DNA of 64,000 nt from Alphaproteobacteria bacterium. Lineage in GTDB: Bacteria; Pseudomonadota; Alphaproteobacteria; Bin65. The notes under the pieces were generated by a model. It saw nothing but the letters and a program-made list of their open reading frames with translations. It was not told the DNA's origin and made no database searches. Shown here one piece after another: positions 9,287-20,246 of the stretch. Numbering within the stretch: position 1 is the first letter of the stretch; each line of letters begins with the position of its first letter. The DNA is taken from NCBI GenBank assembly GCA_022819985.1, contig JAJEGH010000045.1:1-64000 (forward strand), given 5' to 3'. Position numbers and translations under genes: made by a program.

Positions 9287-10198
9287 TTAACCGCGCTGAC
9301 GCGCCCGCCGCTCGCGCCAGATGACGAACAGGCCGGCGCCGGCGATGATGGCGGCGCCGGTGAGTGTTGTCGGCGGCAGGATTTCGTCGAACGCGATGAC
9401 GCCGATCAGCGCCGCCCAGATCAGCGAGGAGTAGTCGAACGGCGCCAGCGCCGAGGCCGGCGCCCGGGCGAGCGCAAGGATCATGGCGAAATGCCCCACG
9501 CCGCCGATCGCCCCCATCGTCAGCATGGCGAGCGCCTGGCGCCAGTCCGGCGTCTCCCAGAAGAAGGGGGCGATGCAGGACACCACGACCGTCCCGGCGA
9601 GCGCGGTGAAGATCAGGGTCGTCACCGCCGAATCGCCGGCCGTGACCTTGCGCGTCGTGATCTGCTGGAGCGCATAGCAGGTCGCCGCGAAGAACGGCAG
9701 CAGCGACGCCCACTGGAACGCCGCCGCGCCCGGTTGCTGGACGATCAGCATGCCGGAAAAGCCGACCCCGACCGCCGCCCAGCGGAACAGGCCGATCGGC
9801 TCGCCGAGCAGGGGGCCGGCGAGCGCCACGACGATCAGCGGCGCGACGAAGAAGATCGCAACGGTTTCGCTGAGCGGCAGCGCCTCGAGCCCGGCGAAAA
9901 ACAAAAAGGTTGCGGCCAGCAGCAGCAGCGACCGGGTGGTCTGGAGCCCGACATGCCGGGTGCGCAGCCGGCGCGCGAGGGACGGAGCGAAGATCAGCAC
10001 CAGCAGCAGGGTCTGCGCGGCGTAGCGGCCCCAGACGATCATCACCAGGTCGATCTGCCCGGTCAGCCATTTCGCCACCGCATCCATGCTGATGAAGCAG
10101 AACATGGCGAGCAGGAACAGCGCCGCCGCGACCGGAAAATTCTGCGACGATCCGAGGCCGGAGACCGGCGTCCGGTCGGGGGCGGGCGGGGCGTTCAT
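9287..10198 (-). CDS. DMT-superfamily (EamA) transporter
   Basis: 303 residues with about ten hydrophobic segments arranged as two EamA repeats, the pattern of drug/metabolite exporters. The first repeat contains [15 protein letters not shown] and a conserved [28 protein letters not shown] segment; the second ends [20 protein letters not shown]. The start is placed at the ATG at 10198, because the upstream in-frame extension is arginine-rich and not membrane-like. Substrate unknown. It diverges from ahcY across 262 bp. Confidence 0.85.
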   Translation of the reverse strand: MNAPPAPDRTPVSGLGSSQNFPVAAALFLLAMFCFISMDAVAKWLTGQIDLVMIVWGRYAAQTLLLVLIFAPSLARRLRTRHVGLQTTRSLLLLAATFLFFAGLEALPLSETVAIFFVAPLIVVALAGPLLGEPIGLFRWAAVGVGFSGMLIVQQPGAAAFQWASLLPFFAATCYALQQITTRKVTAGDSAVTTLIFTALAGTVVVSCIAPFFWETPDWRQALAMLTMGAIGGVGHFAMILALARAPASALAPFDYSSLIWAALIGVIAFDEILPPTTLTGAAIIAGAGLFVIWRERRARQRG

Positions 10199-10310
10199 GG
10201 CCGGCGCGGTTGACCACGGAACCGCCCGGCGCACAAGCGCGATTCGCTCATGCAAGCGTAGCGGGCGGCGACAACCGCCGGCCTCGCCGGGTCGGGCCGC
10301 AAACGGGCGG

Positions 10311-10326
10311 ATAAGGAAATCGTTAT
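10311..10326. promoter_or_regulatory. AT-rich palindrome before ahcY, SahR-like operator candidate
   Basis: ATAAGGAAATCGTTAT is symmetric at 12 of 16 positions (ATAA-n-GA-nn-TC-n-TTAT) and stands out in GC-rich DNA. It overlaps a TATATT sequence (10324-10329) that could be a -10 box and lies 135 bp before the ahcY start. SahR, an ArsR-family sensor of S-adenosylhomocysteine, controls ahcY and methionine-cycle genes in many Proteobacteria through palindromes of this general form. The match is from memory of the motif style, so treat it as a candidate. Confidence 0.45.
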
Positions 10327-10460
10327 ATTTGCATGCCGGCCTGCCCGCTGCTAACAGGGGCGGAACGTGCCCGCACGGCGCGGACTCGCGCCGCCGCCGC
10401 ACCATCCCGATACGCCCTTCGACCCGGACGGCGCCGCCGGCCGCCGCCAGAGGAGAAACG

Positions 10461-11876
10461 ATGAGCGCAGCCGCCAACGACGCCGCCAACGATTATGTGA
10501 TCGCCGACATTTCCCTGGCCGAATTCGGCGAGAAGGAAATCGCCCTCGCGGAAGCCGAAATGCCCGGCCTGATGGCGACGCGCGAGGAATATGCCGCCGC
10601 CCGGCCGCTCAAGGGCGCGCGCATCGCCGGCTCGCTGCACATGACGATCCAGACCGCCGTGCTGATCCGGACGCTCGAGGCGCTGGGCGCCGATATCCGC
10701 TGGGCGACCTGCAACATCTATTCGACCCAGGATCACGCCGCGGCGGCGATTGCGGCCGCCGGAACGCCGGTCTTCGCGGTCAAGGGCGAGTCGCTGGAGG
10801 AATACTGGGACTATTGCCACCGCATCTTCGACTGGGCCGACGGCGGCGTCCCGAACATGATCCTGGACGACGGCGGCGACGCCACATTGCTGGTCCATCT
10901 CGGCAAGAAGGCGGAAAGCGATCCGTCGGTGCTCGACGATCCGCAGAACGAGGAAGAGGAGGCCGCCTACACCTCGATCCGCAAGCGGCTGGCCGGGAAG
11001 CCGGGCTGGTATTCCGAGGTCGCCGCTTCGATTCGCGGCGTGACCGAGGAGACGACGACCGGCGTCCACCGGCTCTACGAAATGCAGAAGAAGGGCGAAC
11101 TGCTGTTTCCGGCGATCAACGTCAACGACAGCGTGACCAAGTCCAAGTTCGACAATCTCTACGGCTGCCGCGAATCCCTGGTCGACGGCATCCGGCGCGG
11201 CACCGACGTGATGATGTCCGGCAAGATCGCCGTCGTCGCGGGCTACGGCGATGTCGGCAAGGGCTCGGCGCAGTCGCTGCGCAACGCCGGCTGCCGCGTG
11301 ATGGTGACCGAAATCGACCCGATCTGCGCGCTGCAGGCGGCGATGGAGGGCTACGACGTCGTAACGATGGAAGACGCCGTGCCCCGGGGCGATATCTTCG
11401 TCACCGCCACCGGCAATGTCGACGTCATCACCGTCGACCACATGCGCGCCATGAAGGACGGCGCCATCGTCTGCAACATCGGCCATTTCGACAGCGAGAT
11501 CCAGGTCGCCGCCCTGCGCAACATGAAATGGACCAACATCAAGCCGCAGGTCGACCGGATCGAATTTCCGGACGGCCACAGCATCATCCTGCTCTCGGAG
11601 GGCCGGCTGGTGAACCTGGGCAACGCCATGGGCCATCCCAGCTTCGTCATGAGCGCCTCCTTCACCAACCAGGTGATCGCCCAGATGGAGGTCTGGCAGA
11701 ATCCGGGCCGCTACGAGAAGGAAGTCTATGTGCTGCCGAAGCATCTGGACGAGAAGGTCGCCCGGCTGCATCTGGCCAAGGTCGGCGCGCGGCTGACCCA
11801 GCTCAGCAGCGCGCAGGCCGACTATATCGGCGTCCCGGCCGCCGGGCCGTACAAGCCCGAGCACTACCGGTATTGA
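10461..11876 (+). CDS. ahcY: Adenosylhomocysteinase
   Basis: 471 residues. Hydrolyses S-adenosylhomocysteine to adenosine and homocysteine, clearing the inhibitor left by all SAM-dependent methylation. Visible landmarks: substrate residues in [21 protein letters not shown], the 40-residue insert typical of the proteobacterial/plant type (around [19 protein letters not shown]), the NAD-binding [16 protein letters not shown], and the C-terminal KPEHYRY that completes the partner subunit's NAD site. AGAGGAG at 10450-10456 fixes the ATG at 10461. Preceded by a 262-bp region holding a palindromic operator candidate. Converges with trpF, with only 54 bp between stops. Confidence 0.97.
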   Translation: MSAAANDAANDYVIADISLAEFGEKEIALAEAEMPGLMATREEYAAARPLKGARIAGSLHMTIQTAVLIRTLEALGADIRWATCNIYSTQDHAAAAIAAAGTPVFAVKGESLEEYWDYCHRIFDWADGGVPNMILDDGGDATLLVHLGKKAESDPSVLDDPQNEEEEAAYTSIRKRLAGKPGWYSEVAASIRGVTEETTTGVHRLYEMQKKGELLFPAINVNDSVTKSKFDNLYGCRESLVDGIRRGTDVMMSGKIAVVAGYGDVGKGSAQSLRNAGCRVMVTEIDPICALQAAMEGYDVVTMEDAVPRGDIFVTATGNVDVITVDHMRAMKDGAIVCNIGHFDSEIQVAALRNMKWTNIKPQVDRIEFPDGHSIILLSEGRLVNLGNAMGHPSFVMSASFTNQVIAQMEVWQNPGRYEKEVYVLPKHLDEKVARLHLAKVGARLTQLSSAQADYIGVPAAGPYKPEHYRY

Positions 11877-11930
11877 GGCCTCCCGGCGCCGCCCCGCGGC
11901 GGACGCCATTGCCCGCCAGGGTCGGCTTTT

Positions 11931-12560
11931 CTACGCCGCCAGGGCGACATCCCCGGCGAGCGCGGCCCGCGCCGCGGCAACGAAAGCCCGCATCTTTTCG
12001 GGGCATTTGCGCCCCGGCGCCCTCTCGACGCCGCTCGATACGTCCACGGCCGCCGGGCGAAAGCGGCGAATGCATTCGGCGACATTGTCCGCGCTCAGGC
12101 CGCCGGCCAGGATGAAGCGCGGATCGCCGGCCAGGGCCGCGGCCGCCGCTTCGTCCGCCGGCAGCCCGGCGCCGCCGTAGCGCTCGCCCGCATCGCCGTC
12201 GAGCAGATAGCCGGCGGTCCGGTACTCGAACACCTCCCGGCAGGGTACGGCGCCGCGGAACGCCTTGATGACCGGGCCCGGCAGGGCCTCGGCGGCGGCC
12301 GGAGGCTCGTCGCCGTGCAGCTGGATGGCGGTCAGGCCGACCTGTGCCCGGATCGTGCGGATGTCCGCCGGCGGCAGATTCACGAAGATGCCGACCCGGC
12401 CGATGAAGGGCGGCAGGCAGCGTGCGATCGATAGCGCCTGCAGGGGCGAGACGGCCCGCGCGCTCGGCGGATAGAAGACGAAGCCGAGGGCGTCGGCCCC
12501 GGCCTCGACTGCGGCGTGGGCGTCCCGCTCGCTGGTGATGCCGCAAATCTTGATCCGCAT
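11931..12560 (-). CDS. trpF: Phosphoribosylanthranilate isomerase
   Basis: 209-residue TIM barrel that isomerises N-(5'-phosphoribosyl)anthranilate to the 1-carboxyphenylamino form in tryptophan synthesis. The catalytic Cys is in KICGIT (residues 4-9), the catalytic Asp in YLLDG, and the phosphate-binding loops are LAGGLSADN and VDVSSGVE. It is the last gene of the trpD-trpC-trpF operon, 3 bp after trpC. In many alphaproteobacteria trpF instead leads trpF-trpB-trpA, so this placement is a variation. Confidence 0.95.
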   Translation of the reverse strand: MRIKICGITSERDAHAAVEAGADALGFVFYPPSARAVSPLQALSIARCLPPFIGRVGIFVNLPPADIRTIRAQVGLTAIQLHGDEPPAAAEALPGPVIKAFRGAVPCREVFEYRTAGYLLDGDAGERYGGAGLPADEAAAAALAGDPRFILAGGLSADNVAECIRRFRPAAVDVSSGVERAPGRKCPEKMRAFVAAARAALAGDVALAA

Positions 12561-12563
12561 GGT

Positions 12564-13379
12564 TCAGGCCGCCTCGCTGTGCGGAAAGGCCCGGCGCGCC
12601 ACGGCGCCCTGCGCCCGGAACCCGGCGATCAGCGCGCCGGGATTTTCCGCGGTCATCAGCGACGTTCCGACCAGCACCGCGTCGGCGCCGGCCGCGCGCA
12701 TCCGGGCGGCGTCGGCCCCGGCGAAGATGCCGCTCTCGGCGACTTTGACCGCGGCCGGCGGAATTTGCGGCAACAGGCGCTCGCAAACCGCCAGATCGAC
12801 GCCGAGATCGGTCAGATTGCGGTTGTTGACCCCGACGATCGGGCCCCCGGCATCGAGCGCCACGCGCAGTTCGGCCTCGTCGTGGACTTCCACCAGCGCG
12901 TCCAGCCCCGCCTCGGCGGTGTGGCCGAGATAGTCGGGCAGCGCTTCGCCAAGGGCGGCGACGATCAGCAGCACGGCATCGGCTCCCGCCGCGCGGGCCT
13001 CGACAAGCTGGTAGGGATCGACCACGAAATCCTTGCGCAGGACCGGCGCGGTCTGTGCGTCCCGCACGATCTCCAGGTCGTCCAGCGCGCCGCCGAAATG
13101 GTCCGGCTCCGTCAGCACGGAAATCGCCGCGGCGCCGGCCTCGGCATAGCGCCGGGCGGTGGCGCCGGCATCGGCGCCGGCCGCCAGCGCGCCCGCAGAG
13201 GGCGATCGGCGTTTGACTTCGGCGATCACGCCCAGGCCCGGCGCGCGCAGCGCCCCGGCGAAATCGCGGAAGGCCGGCGCCAGGGGCAGCCGGTCGAGCA
13301 GCGCCTCGAGCGGCGTCTCGCGTTTCGCGGCGGCGACCGCCTCGCGCCGCGCTTCCAGGATCGGTGTCAGCCGGTTCAT
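12564..13379 (-). CDS. trpC: Indole-3-glycerol phosphate synthase
   Basis: 271-residue TIM barrel that closes the indole ring to give indole-3-glycerol phosphate. Landmarks: VIAEVKRRSPSAG with the catalytic Lys, SVLTEPDHFGG, PVLRKDFVVDPYQ, VGVNNRNL and VAESGI. Its ATG overlaps the trpD stop by 4 bp (ATGA), giving translational coupling, and trpF follows 3 bp later. Confidence 0.96.
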   Translation of the reverse strand: MNRLTPILEARREAVAAAKRETPLEALLDRLPLAPAFRDFAGALRAPGLGVIAEVKRRSPSAGALAAGADAGATARRYAEAGAAAISVLTEPDHFGGALDDLEIVRDAQTAPVLRKDFVVDPYQLVEARAAGADAVLLIVAALGEALPDYLGHTAEAGLDALVEVHDEAELRVALDAGGPIVGVNNRNLTDLGVDLAVCERLLPQIPPAAVKVAESGIFAGADAARMRAAGADAVLVGTSLMTAENPGALIAGFRAQGAVARRAFPHSEAA

Positions 13380-14401
13380 GCGGCGACCGCCTGCGGCTCG
13401 GCGGTATAGCTGACGCGGGCCAGCGTCGCCGCCGCGTCGCCGCTGTCGACGGTCCGGGCCGCGAGTTCCGCGCCGTCCTTCAGGCTGCCGGCGGCCCCGG
13501 CGGCATAGAGCGCGGCAGCCGCGTTCAGCAGGATCCCGGTGCGGGCCGGAACATCCCTGCCTTCCAGGACGGTGCGGATGATCCGCGCGTTGAACGCCGG
13601 ATCGCCGCCGCGCACGGAATCGACCGGCCGTTCCGCAAGGCCGAAATCCGCCGGGGAGACCATACGTTCCGTCAGGGCGCCTCCGCTCACTTCGACCAGG
13701 CGGGTCCGGCCCGCTGGCGCAATCTCGTCGAGGCCGCATTCGGCCGAAATAACGAGGGCCCGCTCAACTCCCAGACGTAACAGCGCCTCCGCCATGAAGC
13801 GGGTACGGGAGGGATGGAAAACGCCCACGACTTGCGTCGGCACTCGCGCCGGGTTGGTGAGCGGGCCCAGCAGGTTGAACAGCGTCGAAACCCCCAGCGC
13901 CTTGCGGACCGGGGCGACGCTCTTCATGGCGGGATGATAGTGCGGGGCGAACAGGAAGCTGAAGTTGCTGTCCCGTATCGCCGCCGCGGCTCCCTGAGGT
14001 GACAGTCCCGTGGGAACGCCGAGCGCATCGAGCACATCGGCGCTGCCGCACCGGGACGAGACGGACCGGTTGCCGTGCTTGGCGACCGGCACGCCGGCCG
14101 CCGCCGCGACCAGGGCGGCGGCGGTCGACAGGTTGATCGAGCCGAACCGGTCGCCGCCCGTGCCGGCGGTGCACAGCACGGGGCGGACCGTATCGGGCAG
14201 GCGCACCGCGCGCTCGCGGAACGCCATCGCGGCGCCGACCAGCTCGTCGACGGTCTCGCCCTTGACCCTGAGGGCCATGAGGAAACCGGCGATCTGCGCG
14301 GGCTCGCAATCGTGATCGACGAAGGCGCCGACCGCCGTCGCCATTTCGTCGGCGGTCAGGTCTTCGCGGCGGGCGATCTTTTCGAGAATGTCGTTCAACA
14401 T
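13376..14401 (-). CDS. trpD: Anthranilate phosphoribosyltransferase
   Basis: 341 residues. Transfers phosphoribosyl from PRPP to anthranilate. The PRPP loop is CTAGTGGDRFGSINLSTAAA (about 82-101), followed by KHGNRSVSSRCGSADVLDALG and the anthranilate-site block FLFAPHYHPAMKSVAPVRKALGVSTLFNLLGPLTNPA. First gene of the attenuated trpDCF operon; the leader peptide and terminator lie in the 320 bp upstream. The ATG start is the only sensible one. A triple 11-bp repeat (14420-14452) sits between the attenuator and the gene. Confidence 0.97.
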   Translation of the reverse strand: MLNDILEKIARREDLTADEMATAVGAFVDHDCEPAQIAGFLMALRVKGETVDELVGAAMAFRERAVRLPDTVRPVLCTAGTGGDRFGSINLSTAAALVAAAAGVPVAKHGNRSVSSRCGSADVLDALGVPTGLSPQGAAAAIRDSNFSFLFAPHYHPAMKSVAPVRKALGVSTLFNLLGPLTNPARVPTQVVGVFHPSRTRFMAEALLRLGVERALVISAECGLDEIAPAGRTRLVEVSGGALTERMVSPADFGLAERPVDSVRGGDPAFNARIIRTVLEGRDVPARTGILLNAAAALYAAGAAGSLKDGAELAARTVDSGDAAATLARVSYTAEPQAVAA

Positions 14402-14419
14402 GGCGGCGGTTCTCTTCGG

Positions 14420-14452
14420 TGTCTGGCCGATGTCTGGCCGGTGTCTGGTTGC
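14420..14452. repeat. 11-bp tandem repeat in the trpD leader
   Basis: TGTCTGGCCGA, TGTCTGGCCGG and TGTCTGGTTGC are three contiguous 11-bp units between the attenuator and the trpD start. On the transcribed strand this gives repeated CCAGACA segments in the leader RNA. Confidence 0.85.
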
Positions 14453-14460
14453 GGAACGTC

Positions 14461-14508
14461 GTTTCGGAAAAGCAAAGGGGCCCGCCAGCGGTTTCTGGCG
14501 GGCCCCTT
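14461..14508 (-). terminator. trp attenuator terminator
   Basis: On the minus strand a perfect 14-bp stem (AAGGGGCCCGCCAG at 14508-14495, pairing with CTGGCGGGCCCCTT at 14488-14475; 6-base loop) is followed by TGCTTTTCC. It lies 46 bp downstream of the leader-peptide stop codon and 74 bp before trpD, the standard position for a transcription attenuator. GGGCCC inside the leader coding sequence (14573-14578) can pair with the same bases of the terminator arm, a plausible antiterminator. Confidence 0.88.
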
Positions 14509-14553
14509 GGAAAGTCTGATAGGCCGGTTTGCGGAAAGGATCGGTTCAGTCGA

Positions 14554-14664
14554 TCAGGCGCGCACCCCGGCCGGGCCCTGCGAGCAGCGCCACCACCACA
14601 TGGCAACCGCCGCGCCGGCGGGCGCGGTCACGATATTGCCGAACGGGGTGCGGGGCTGGTTCAC
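14554..14664 (-). CDS. trpL: Trp leader peptide with three consecutive Trp codons
   Basis: A 36-codon frame starts GTG at 14664 (AAGGGA just upstream) and ends TGA at 14554. It reads MNQPRTPFGNIV...AAVAMWWWRCSQGPAGVRA. Three TGG codons lie side by side at 14590-14598; an internal ATG at 14601 directly before them would give a 15-residue peptide. Ribosome stalling at these codons when charged tRNA-Trp is scarce would favour the antiterminator. Alphaproteobacterial TrpL peptides carry the same WWW signature. It regulates trpD-trpC-trpF here rather than trpE. Confidence 0.85.
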   Translation of the reverse strand: MNQPRTPFGNIVTAPAGAAVAMWWWRCSQGPAGVRA

Positions 14665-14697
14665 AGCGGGTCCCTTGGATTGAACGCTCGATTACGG

Positions 14698-14726
14698 CTT
14701 CTAGCGGCGCGTCTTCGGGCTGTCAA
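14698..14726 (-). promoter_or_regulatory. Promoter of trpL-trpDCF
   Basis: On the minus strand a perfect -35 TTGACA (14726-14721) is followed after 17 bases by TAGAAG (14703-14698, four of six matches to TATAAT). The leader peptide start is about 34 bases further. The -35 begins one base after the upstream trpA-like stop codon. Confidence 0.7.
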
Positions 14727-14727
14727 G

Positions 14728-15557
14728 TCACCGAATGGTGAGCCGCGCGCCCGCCAACCCTTCCGCCAGGCCCGCTACGACATCGCCGACGGCGTCGGCG
14801 GCGGCGCGGCCGGTGCGGCTGGCGGCGAGCGCCGTTTCGAGGGCGTCGACCACGACCGTTCCGACCGCGACGGCGTCTGCGAAGCCGCCGACCGCCGTCG
14901 CCATCGCCGGAGTCCGGACGCCGAAGCCGGCGACGACGGGCAGCCCGGTCGTCCGGCGCACGGTACCGGCCCGCGCGGCGAGTGCGGCGACCGCGGGCGG
15001 CATGCCGCCGGTCGGGCCGTCCGACGCCACGCAGTAGACGAAGCCGCTGCGCGCCCAGGCCGGGCCGGGCGGCGAACGGGCGTCGTCGTCGCTGGCGACG
15101 ATCTGGATGAAGGCGACGCCCCGCTCGCGTGCGAGTTGCGACCAGGCGATGCGCTCCGGCGGTCCGGCGTCGACGATCAGCAGCCCGTCGGCGCCGGCAT
15201 TCGCCAGCGCATCCAGGTAGGGCGCCGGCCCGGCCGAGCGGAATTCGGCGGCGTAGCCCATCAGGATCAGCGGCACATCGGGGTCCCGGCCGCGCAGCCG
15301 CGCCGCCTGGGTGAGCGCATCCAGCGAGCCGGCGCCCGCTGCGGCGGCCCGCGCGTGGGCGCGGCGGATGACCGGCCCGTCCATATCCGGTTCCCGCCCC
15401 GGGATGCCGATCTCGATCAGGTCCCCGCCACGTCGGCGCAGCGCGTCGAACACGAGGTCCGCCGTCGCCGCGTCCGGATCGCCGGCGACCGCAAAGGGCG
15501 TGAGGCCCGGACGTCCGGCCCGGGCCAGCAGGTCGAAGCGGCGCCGGAGCCGTTCGC

Positions 15558-15561
<4 letters not shown>
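14728..15561 (-). CDS. Divergent tryptophan synthase alpha-chain homologue
   Basis: 277-residue TIM barrel of the TrpA family, which cleaves indole-3-glycerol phosphate to indole. The catalytic Glu (E50 in LIEIGIP) and Asp (D61 in DMDGPVI) are present, as are GPTGG (loop 6) and VAGFGVRTP. The loop that normally reads PFSDPLAD and contacts TrpB reads PGREPDMD, losing the conserved Phe, Ser and Asp. No trpB is in the window. Its ATG overlaps the stop of the acetoacetyl-CoA synthetase gene by 4 bp, so it is co-translated with that gene, not with the trp genes, though it sits directly upstream of the trp promoter. It may be the cell's TrpA, diverged, or a paralogue acting without TrpB. Confidence 0.75.
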
Positions 15562-17513
<1,952 letters not shown>

Positions 17514-17637
17514 GGATCTCCTCCGGTCCTGTCCCTCTCCGCCGACAGATAGCGGATTGCCCGCCCCGCCGGAAAGTCCTGCGTGCCATGCGCGGGCTGC
17601 GGGTGCCAAAGCGCGGGGAGCGCCTATATGGCCGGCC

Positions 17638-18579
17638 ATGCCGGAACCCGCCTACCCCTCCGAAGCGCGTCATATCGCGTTTCGGGCGCCCGAACCCAAT
17701 TTCGTTCTCGCCGTAACCCTGATGATCGTAAGCTCGGCCTTCTTCGCCGCCATGGCCGGGCTGATCCGCTACGGTTCCGAGAGCCTGCACCCCTTTCAGC
17801 TGGCGTTCCTGCGCAGCGCGTTCGGGCTTCTGTTCATGCTGCCCTGGCTGATGCGCTCGGGGCTGGGCATACTCAGGACGCGCCGGTTCGGCCTGTTTTC
17901 GGTGCGCGGCCTGACCTCGGCCGCAGCGATGTTCGCCTTTTTCTGGGCGCTGTCCCAGATGCAGTTGGCCGATGCCGTCGCGCTCAGTTTCACAGCGCCC
18001 CTCTTCGTGACGATCCTGGCGGTGATCTTTCTTCACGAAGTGGTGCGGGCGCGCCGCTGGACGGCCGTCGCCGTCGGCTTCATCGGCGCCATGATCATCT
18101 TGCGGCCGGGCGGGGACGCGATCGCCTGGCCGGCGCTGGCGGTCCTGTTCTCGACCCTGATGATGGCCGCCTCCATCATCTGCATCAAGCTGCTGTCGCG
18201 CACCGAATCGGTGAATGCGATCTATTTCTGGATGGTGCTGTTTCTGGTGCCGATCACCTTCGTCCCCGCCGTTATCGTCTGGCAGGACCCGACATGGGAG
18301 CAGCTCGCGGTCGGCGCCGCAATCGGCTTCGCCGGCACGGTCGGACATCTTCTGGTGACCCGGGCGTTCGGGTTGGCCGATACCTCGGCGCTCATGCCGT
18401 TCGATTTCGCCCGGCTGATCTTCTCCGCGATCGTCGGCTTTCTCTTTTTCAGCCAGGTGCCGGATATCTGGACCGGGATCGGCGCGACGGTCATTGCCGC
18501 GGCCGGGTTCTATATCGCCCACCGCGAGGCCCGCGCGGCGCGGTCGAACGGGGCGGCAGGAAGCGCCGCGGACCTCTAG
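17638..18579 (+). CDS. DMT-superfamily (EamA) transporter
   Basis: 313 residues with ten predicted membrane segments in two EamA repeats. The second segment of repeat one, SAAAMFAFFWALSQMQLADAVALSFTAPLF, and the end of repeat two, PFDFARLIFSAIVGFLFFSQVPDIWTGIGATVIAAAGFYIAHRE, match the S-adenosylmethionine/drug-metabolite exporter group common in alphaproteobacteria. Substrate not predictable. The start at 17638 removes a charged upstream extension. Divergent from the acetoacetyl-CoA synthetase gene (124 bp gap). Confidence 0.85.
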   Translation: MPEPAYPSEARHIAFRAPEPNFVLAVTLMIVSSAFFAAMAGLIRYGSESLHPFQLAFLRSAFGLLFMLPWLMRSGLGILRTRRFGLFSVRGLTSAAAMFAFFWALSQMQLADAVALSFTAPLFVTILAVIFLHEVVRARRWTAVAVGFIGAMIILRPGGDAIAWPALAVLFSTLMMAASIICIKLLSRTESVNAIYFWMVLFLVPITFVPAVIVWQDPTWEQLAVGAAIGFAGTVGHLLVTRAFGLADTSALMPFDFARLIFSAIVGFLFFSQVPDIWTGIGATVIAAAGFYIAHREARAARSNGAAGSAADL

Positions 18580-18715
18580 CCCGGACGGCCCGGTGCAATC
18601 CCGGCCCGTGCCCGGGCATCGGCGAACCGGATACCTTCCGTCGCATTGTTGGGATTCCGGCCCGCCCATAGCTTCGCCCGCGCGTTTGCCTTTTCCCCCT
18701 ACCGGAGACCTGCCG

Positions 18716-19201
18716 ATGCCCCGCGACGAGCGGCCCGAAGACCGCGGTCCGGCCTATGCGCCCGTGACCAGCGCCGAACTCCACGGCTACCACTTCGAGG
18801 ACCTCGAAGTCGGCATGACCGCCGTTTACTCGCGCACCGTCACCGAAGCGGACATCGCCAATTTTTCGGCCGTCTCCGGCGATATCAACCCGGTGCATCT
18901 TTCCGACCAATTCGGCCGCGACGGCATGTTCGCCGGCCGCATTGCGCACGGGATGCTCTCGGCCAGCTTCATTTCCGCGGTCATCGCCAACAAGCTGCCG
19001 GGACCGGGCGCGATCTATATGGGCCAATCGCTCAAATTCATGGCGCCGGTGCGCGCGGGCGACACGGTGAATACCCGCCTCACCGTCCGCGAACTCAACG
19101 ACGAGAAACAGCGCGCGATTCTGGACACGATCTGCATGGTCGAAGGCGAGCCGGTGATCGAAGGGGAAGCGATGGTCAAGGTGCCGTCGCGCGACGGCTG
19201 A
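18716..19201 (+). CDS. MaoC-family (R)-specific enoyl-CoA hydratase
   Basis: 161-residue single hotdog with the hydratase-2 motif: D56 and H61 in SGDINPVHLS, followed by FAGRIAHGMLSASFISAVIANKLPGPGAIY. PhaJ-type enzymes convert trans-2-enoyl-CoA to (R)-3-hydroxyacyl-CoA, feeding PHA synthesis or beta-oxidation variants; the exact substrate is open. GGAG lies before the ATG at 18716. The ribF start follows 12 bp after the stop, suggesting co-transcription. Confidence 0.88.
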   Translation: MPRDERPEDRGPAYAPVTSAELHGYHFEDLEVGMTAVYSRTVTEADIANFSAVSGDINPVHLSDQFGRDGMFAGRIAHGMLSASFISAVIANKLPGPGAIYMGQSLKFMAPVRAGDTVNTRLTVRELNDEKQRAILDTICMVEGEPVIEGEAMVKVPSRDG

Positions 19202-19212
19202 CCGGCCGCGCA

Positions 19213-20172
19213 ATGCGGCTGATCCGGACATGGCGGGAGGTTCCGGCCGATGCGGCCGGTGCCGCTGTCGCGATCGGCAATTTCGACGGCGTGCATGAAG
19301 GGCACCGCGCGGTCGTCGGTGCGGCCGTCGAGGCCGCCCGGACCGCAGGGGCGCCGGCCGGCGTGCTGACCTTCGAGCCGCACCCGCGCACCTGGTTTCG
19401 GCCCGGGCAGCCGCCCTTCCGGCTGACGCCGCTGCGCTCCAAGGTGCGCCAGCTCGAAGCGCTCGGCGTCGACCTGCTCTTCGTCCTGCCGTTCGACGAA
19501 GCGATGGCCGGCCGGACCGCCGAAGCTTTCGTCGACGACATCCTGGTCGGCGGCCTCGGTGTCGGCCGGGTTGTCGTGGGCTACGATTTCGTCTTCGGCA
19601 AGGGCCGGAGCGGGTCGGTTGCGACCCTGGAGGGCTACCGCGCTGCCGGCCGCTTCGGCCTGACCGTCGTTCCGGCCGTCGACGACGAAACCGGCGGGAG
19701 CTATTCGTCGACCCGGATCAGGCAGGCGCTGCGCGACGGCGACCCGGCGACCGCCGCGGCCCTGCTCGGCCGCTACTGGGAGATCGAGGGCCATGTCCTG
19801 CCGGGCGACCGGCGCGGGCGCACCATCGGCTTTCCGACGGCGAACCTGGATATCAGCGATTACCTGCGCCCGCGCTTCGGGGTCTACGCCGTCCTGATCG
19901 CGCTGGACGAGCCCGGCGGCGGCCCGCCGGTCTGGCTGCCGGGCGTGGCCAATCTGGGCAAGCGCCCGACCATCGGCGATGACAAGGTTCTGCTCGAAGT
20001 CAACATCTTCGATTTCGACCGGGAAATTTACGGCCGGCTCGCCAGGGTGCGTTTCGTGGATTATGTCAGGCCGGAACGGAAATTCGAGGGACTGGACGCC
20101 TTGAAAGCACAGATCGCGAAGGATGCGGCGGCGGCGCGCCGAATTATCGCCGCCCTCCCGGCGGGGCGCTAG
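19213..20172 (+). CDS. ribF: Bifunctional riboflavin kinase / FAD synthetase
   Basis: 319 residues. The N-terminal nucleotidyltransferase (FMN to FAD) has [13 protein letters not shown] and [13 protein letters not shown] and the SSTRIRQAL end motif; the C-terminal riboflavin kinase (riboflavin to FMN) starts at [11 protein letters not shown] and includes VYAVLIAL and [14 protein letters not shown]. ribF-ileS-lspA is a widely conserved bacterial order, and ileS follows here after 74 bp. Confidence 0.95.
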   Translation: MRLIRTWREVPADAAGAAVAIGNFDGVHEGHRAVVGAAVEAARTAGAPAGVLTFEPHPRTWFRPGQPPFRLTPLRSKVRQLEALGVDLLFVLPFDEAMAGRTAEAFVDDILVGGLGVGRVVVGYDFVFGKGRSGSVATLEGYRAAGRFGLTVVPAVDDETGGSYSSTRIRQALRDGDPATAAALLGRYWEIEGHVLPGDRRGRTIGFPTANLDISDYLRPRFGVYAVLIALDEPGGGPPVWLPGVANLGKRPTIGDDKVLLEVNIFDFDREIYGRLARVRFVDYVRPERKFEGLDALKAQIAKDAAAARRIIAALPAGR

Positions 20173-20246
20173 ACACGCCGGGTCCGTTCCGCCGTTCCCG
20201 TATCACACCGGGCATTGCCTGCCCGGCGCCTCCCCGGAAATCACCG

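Noticed and set aside
10199..10460. SAH or SAM-II riboswitch before ahcY
   Set aside because: I could not find the conserved cores or the pseudoknot pairing of either class; the palindrome at 10311 explains regulation better. A covariance-model search would settle it.
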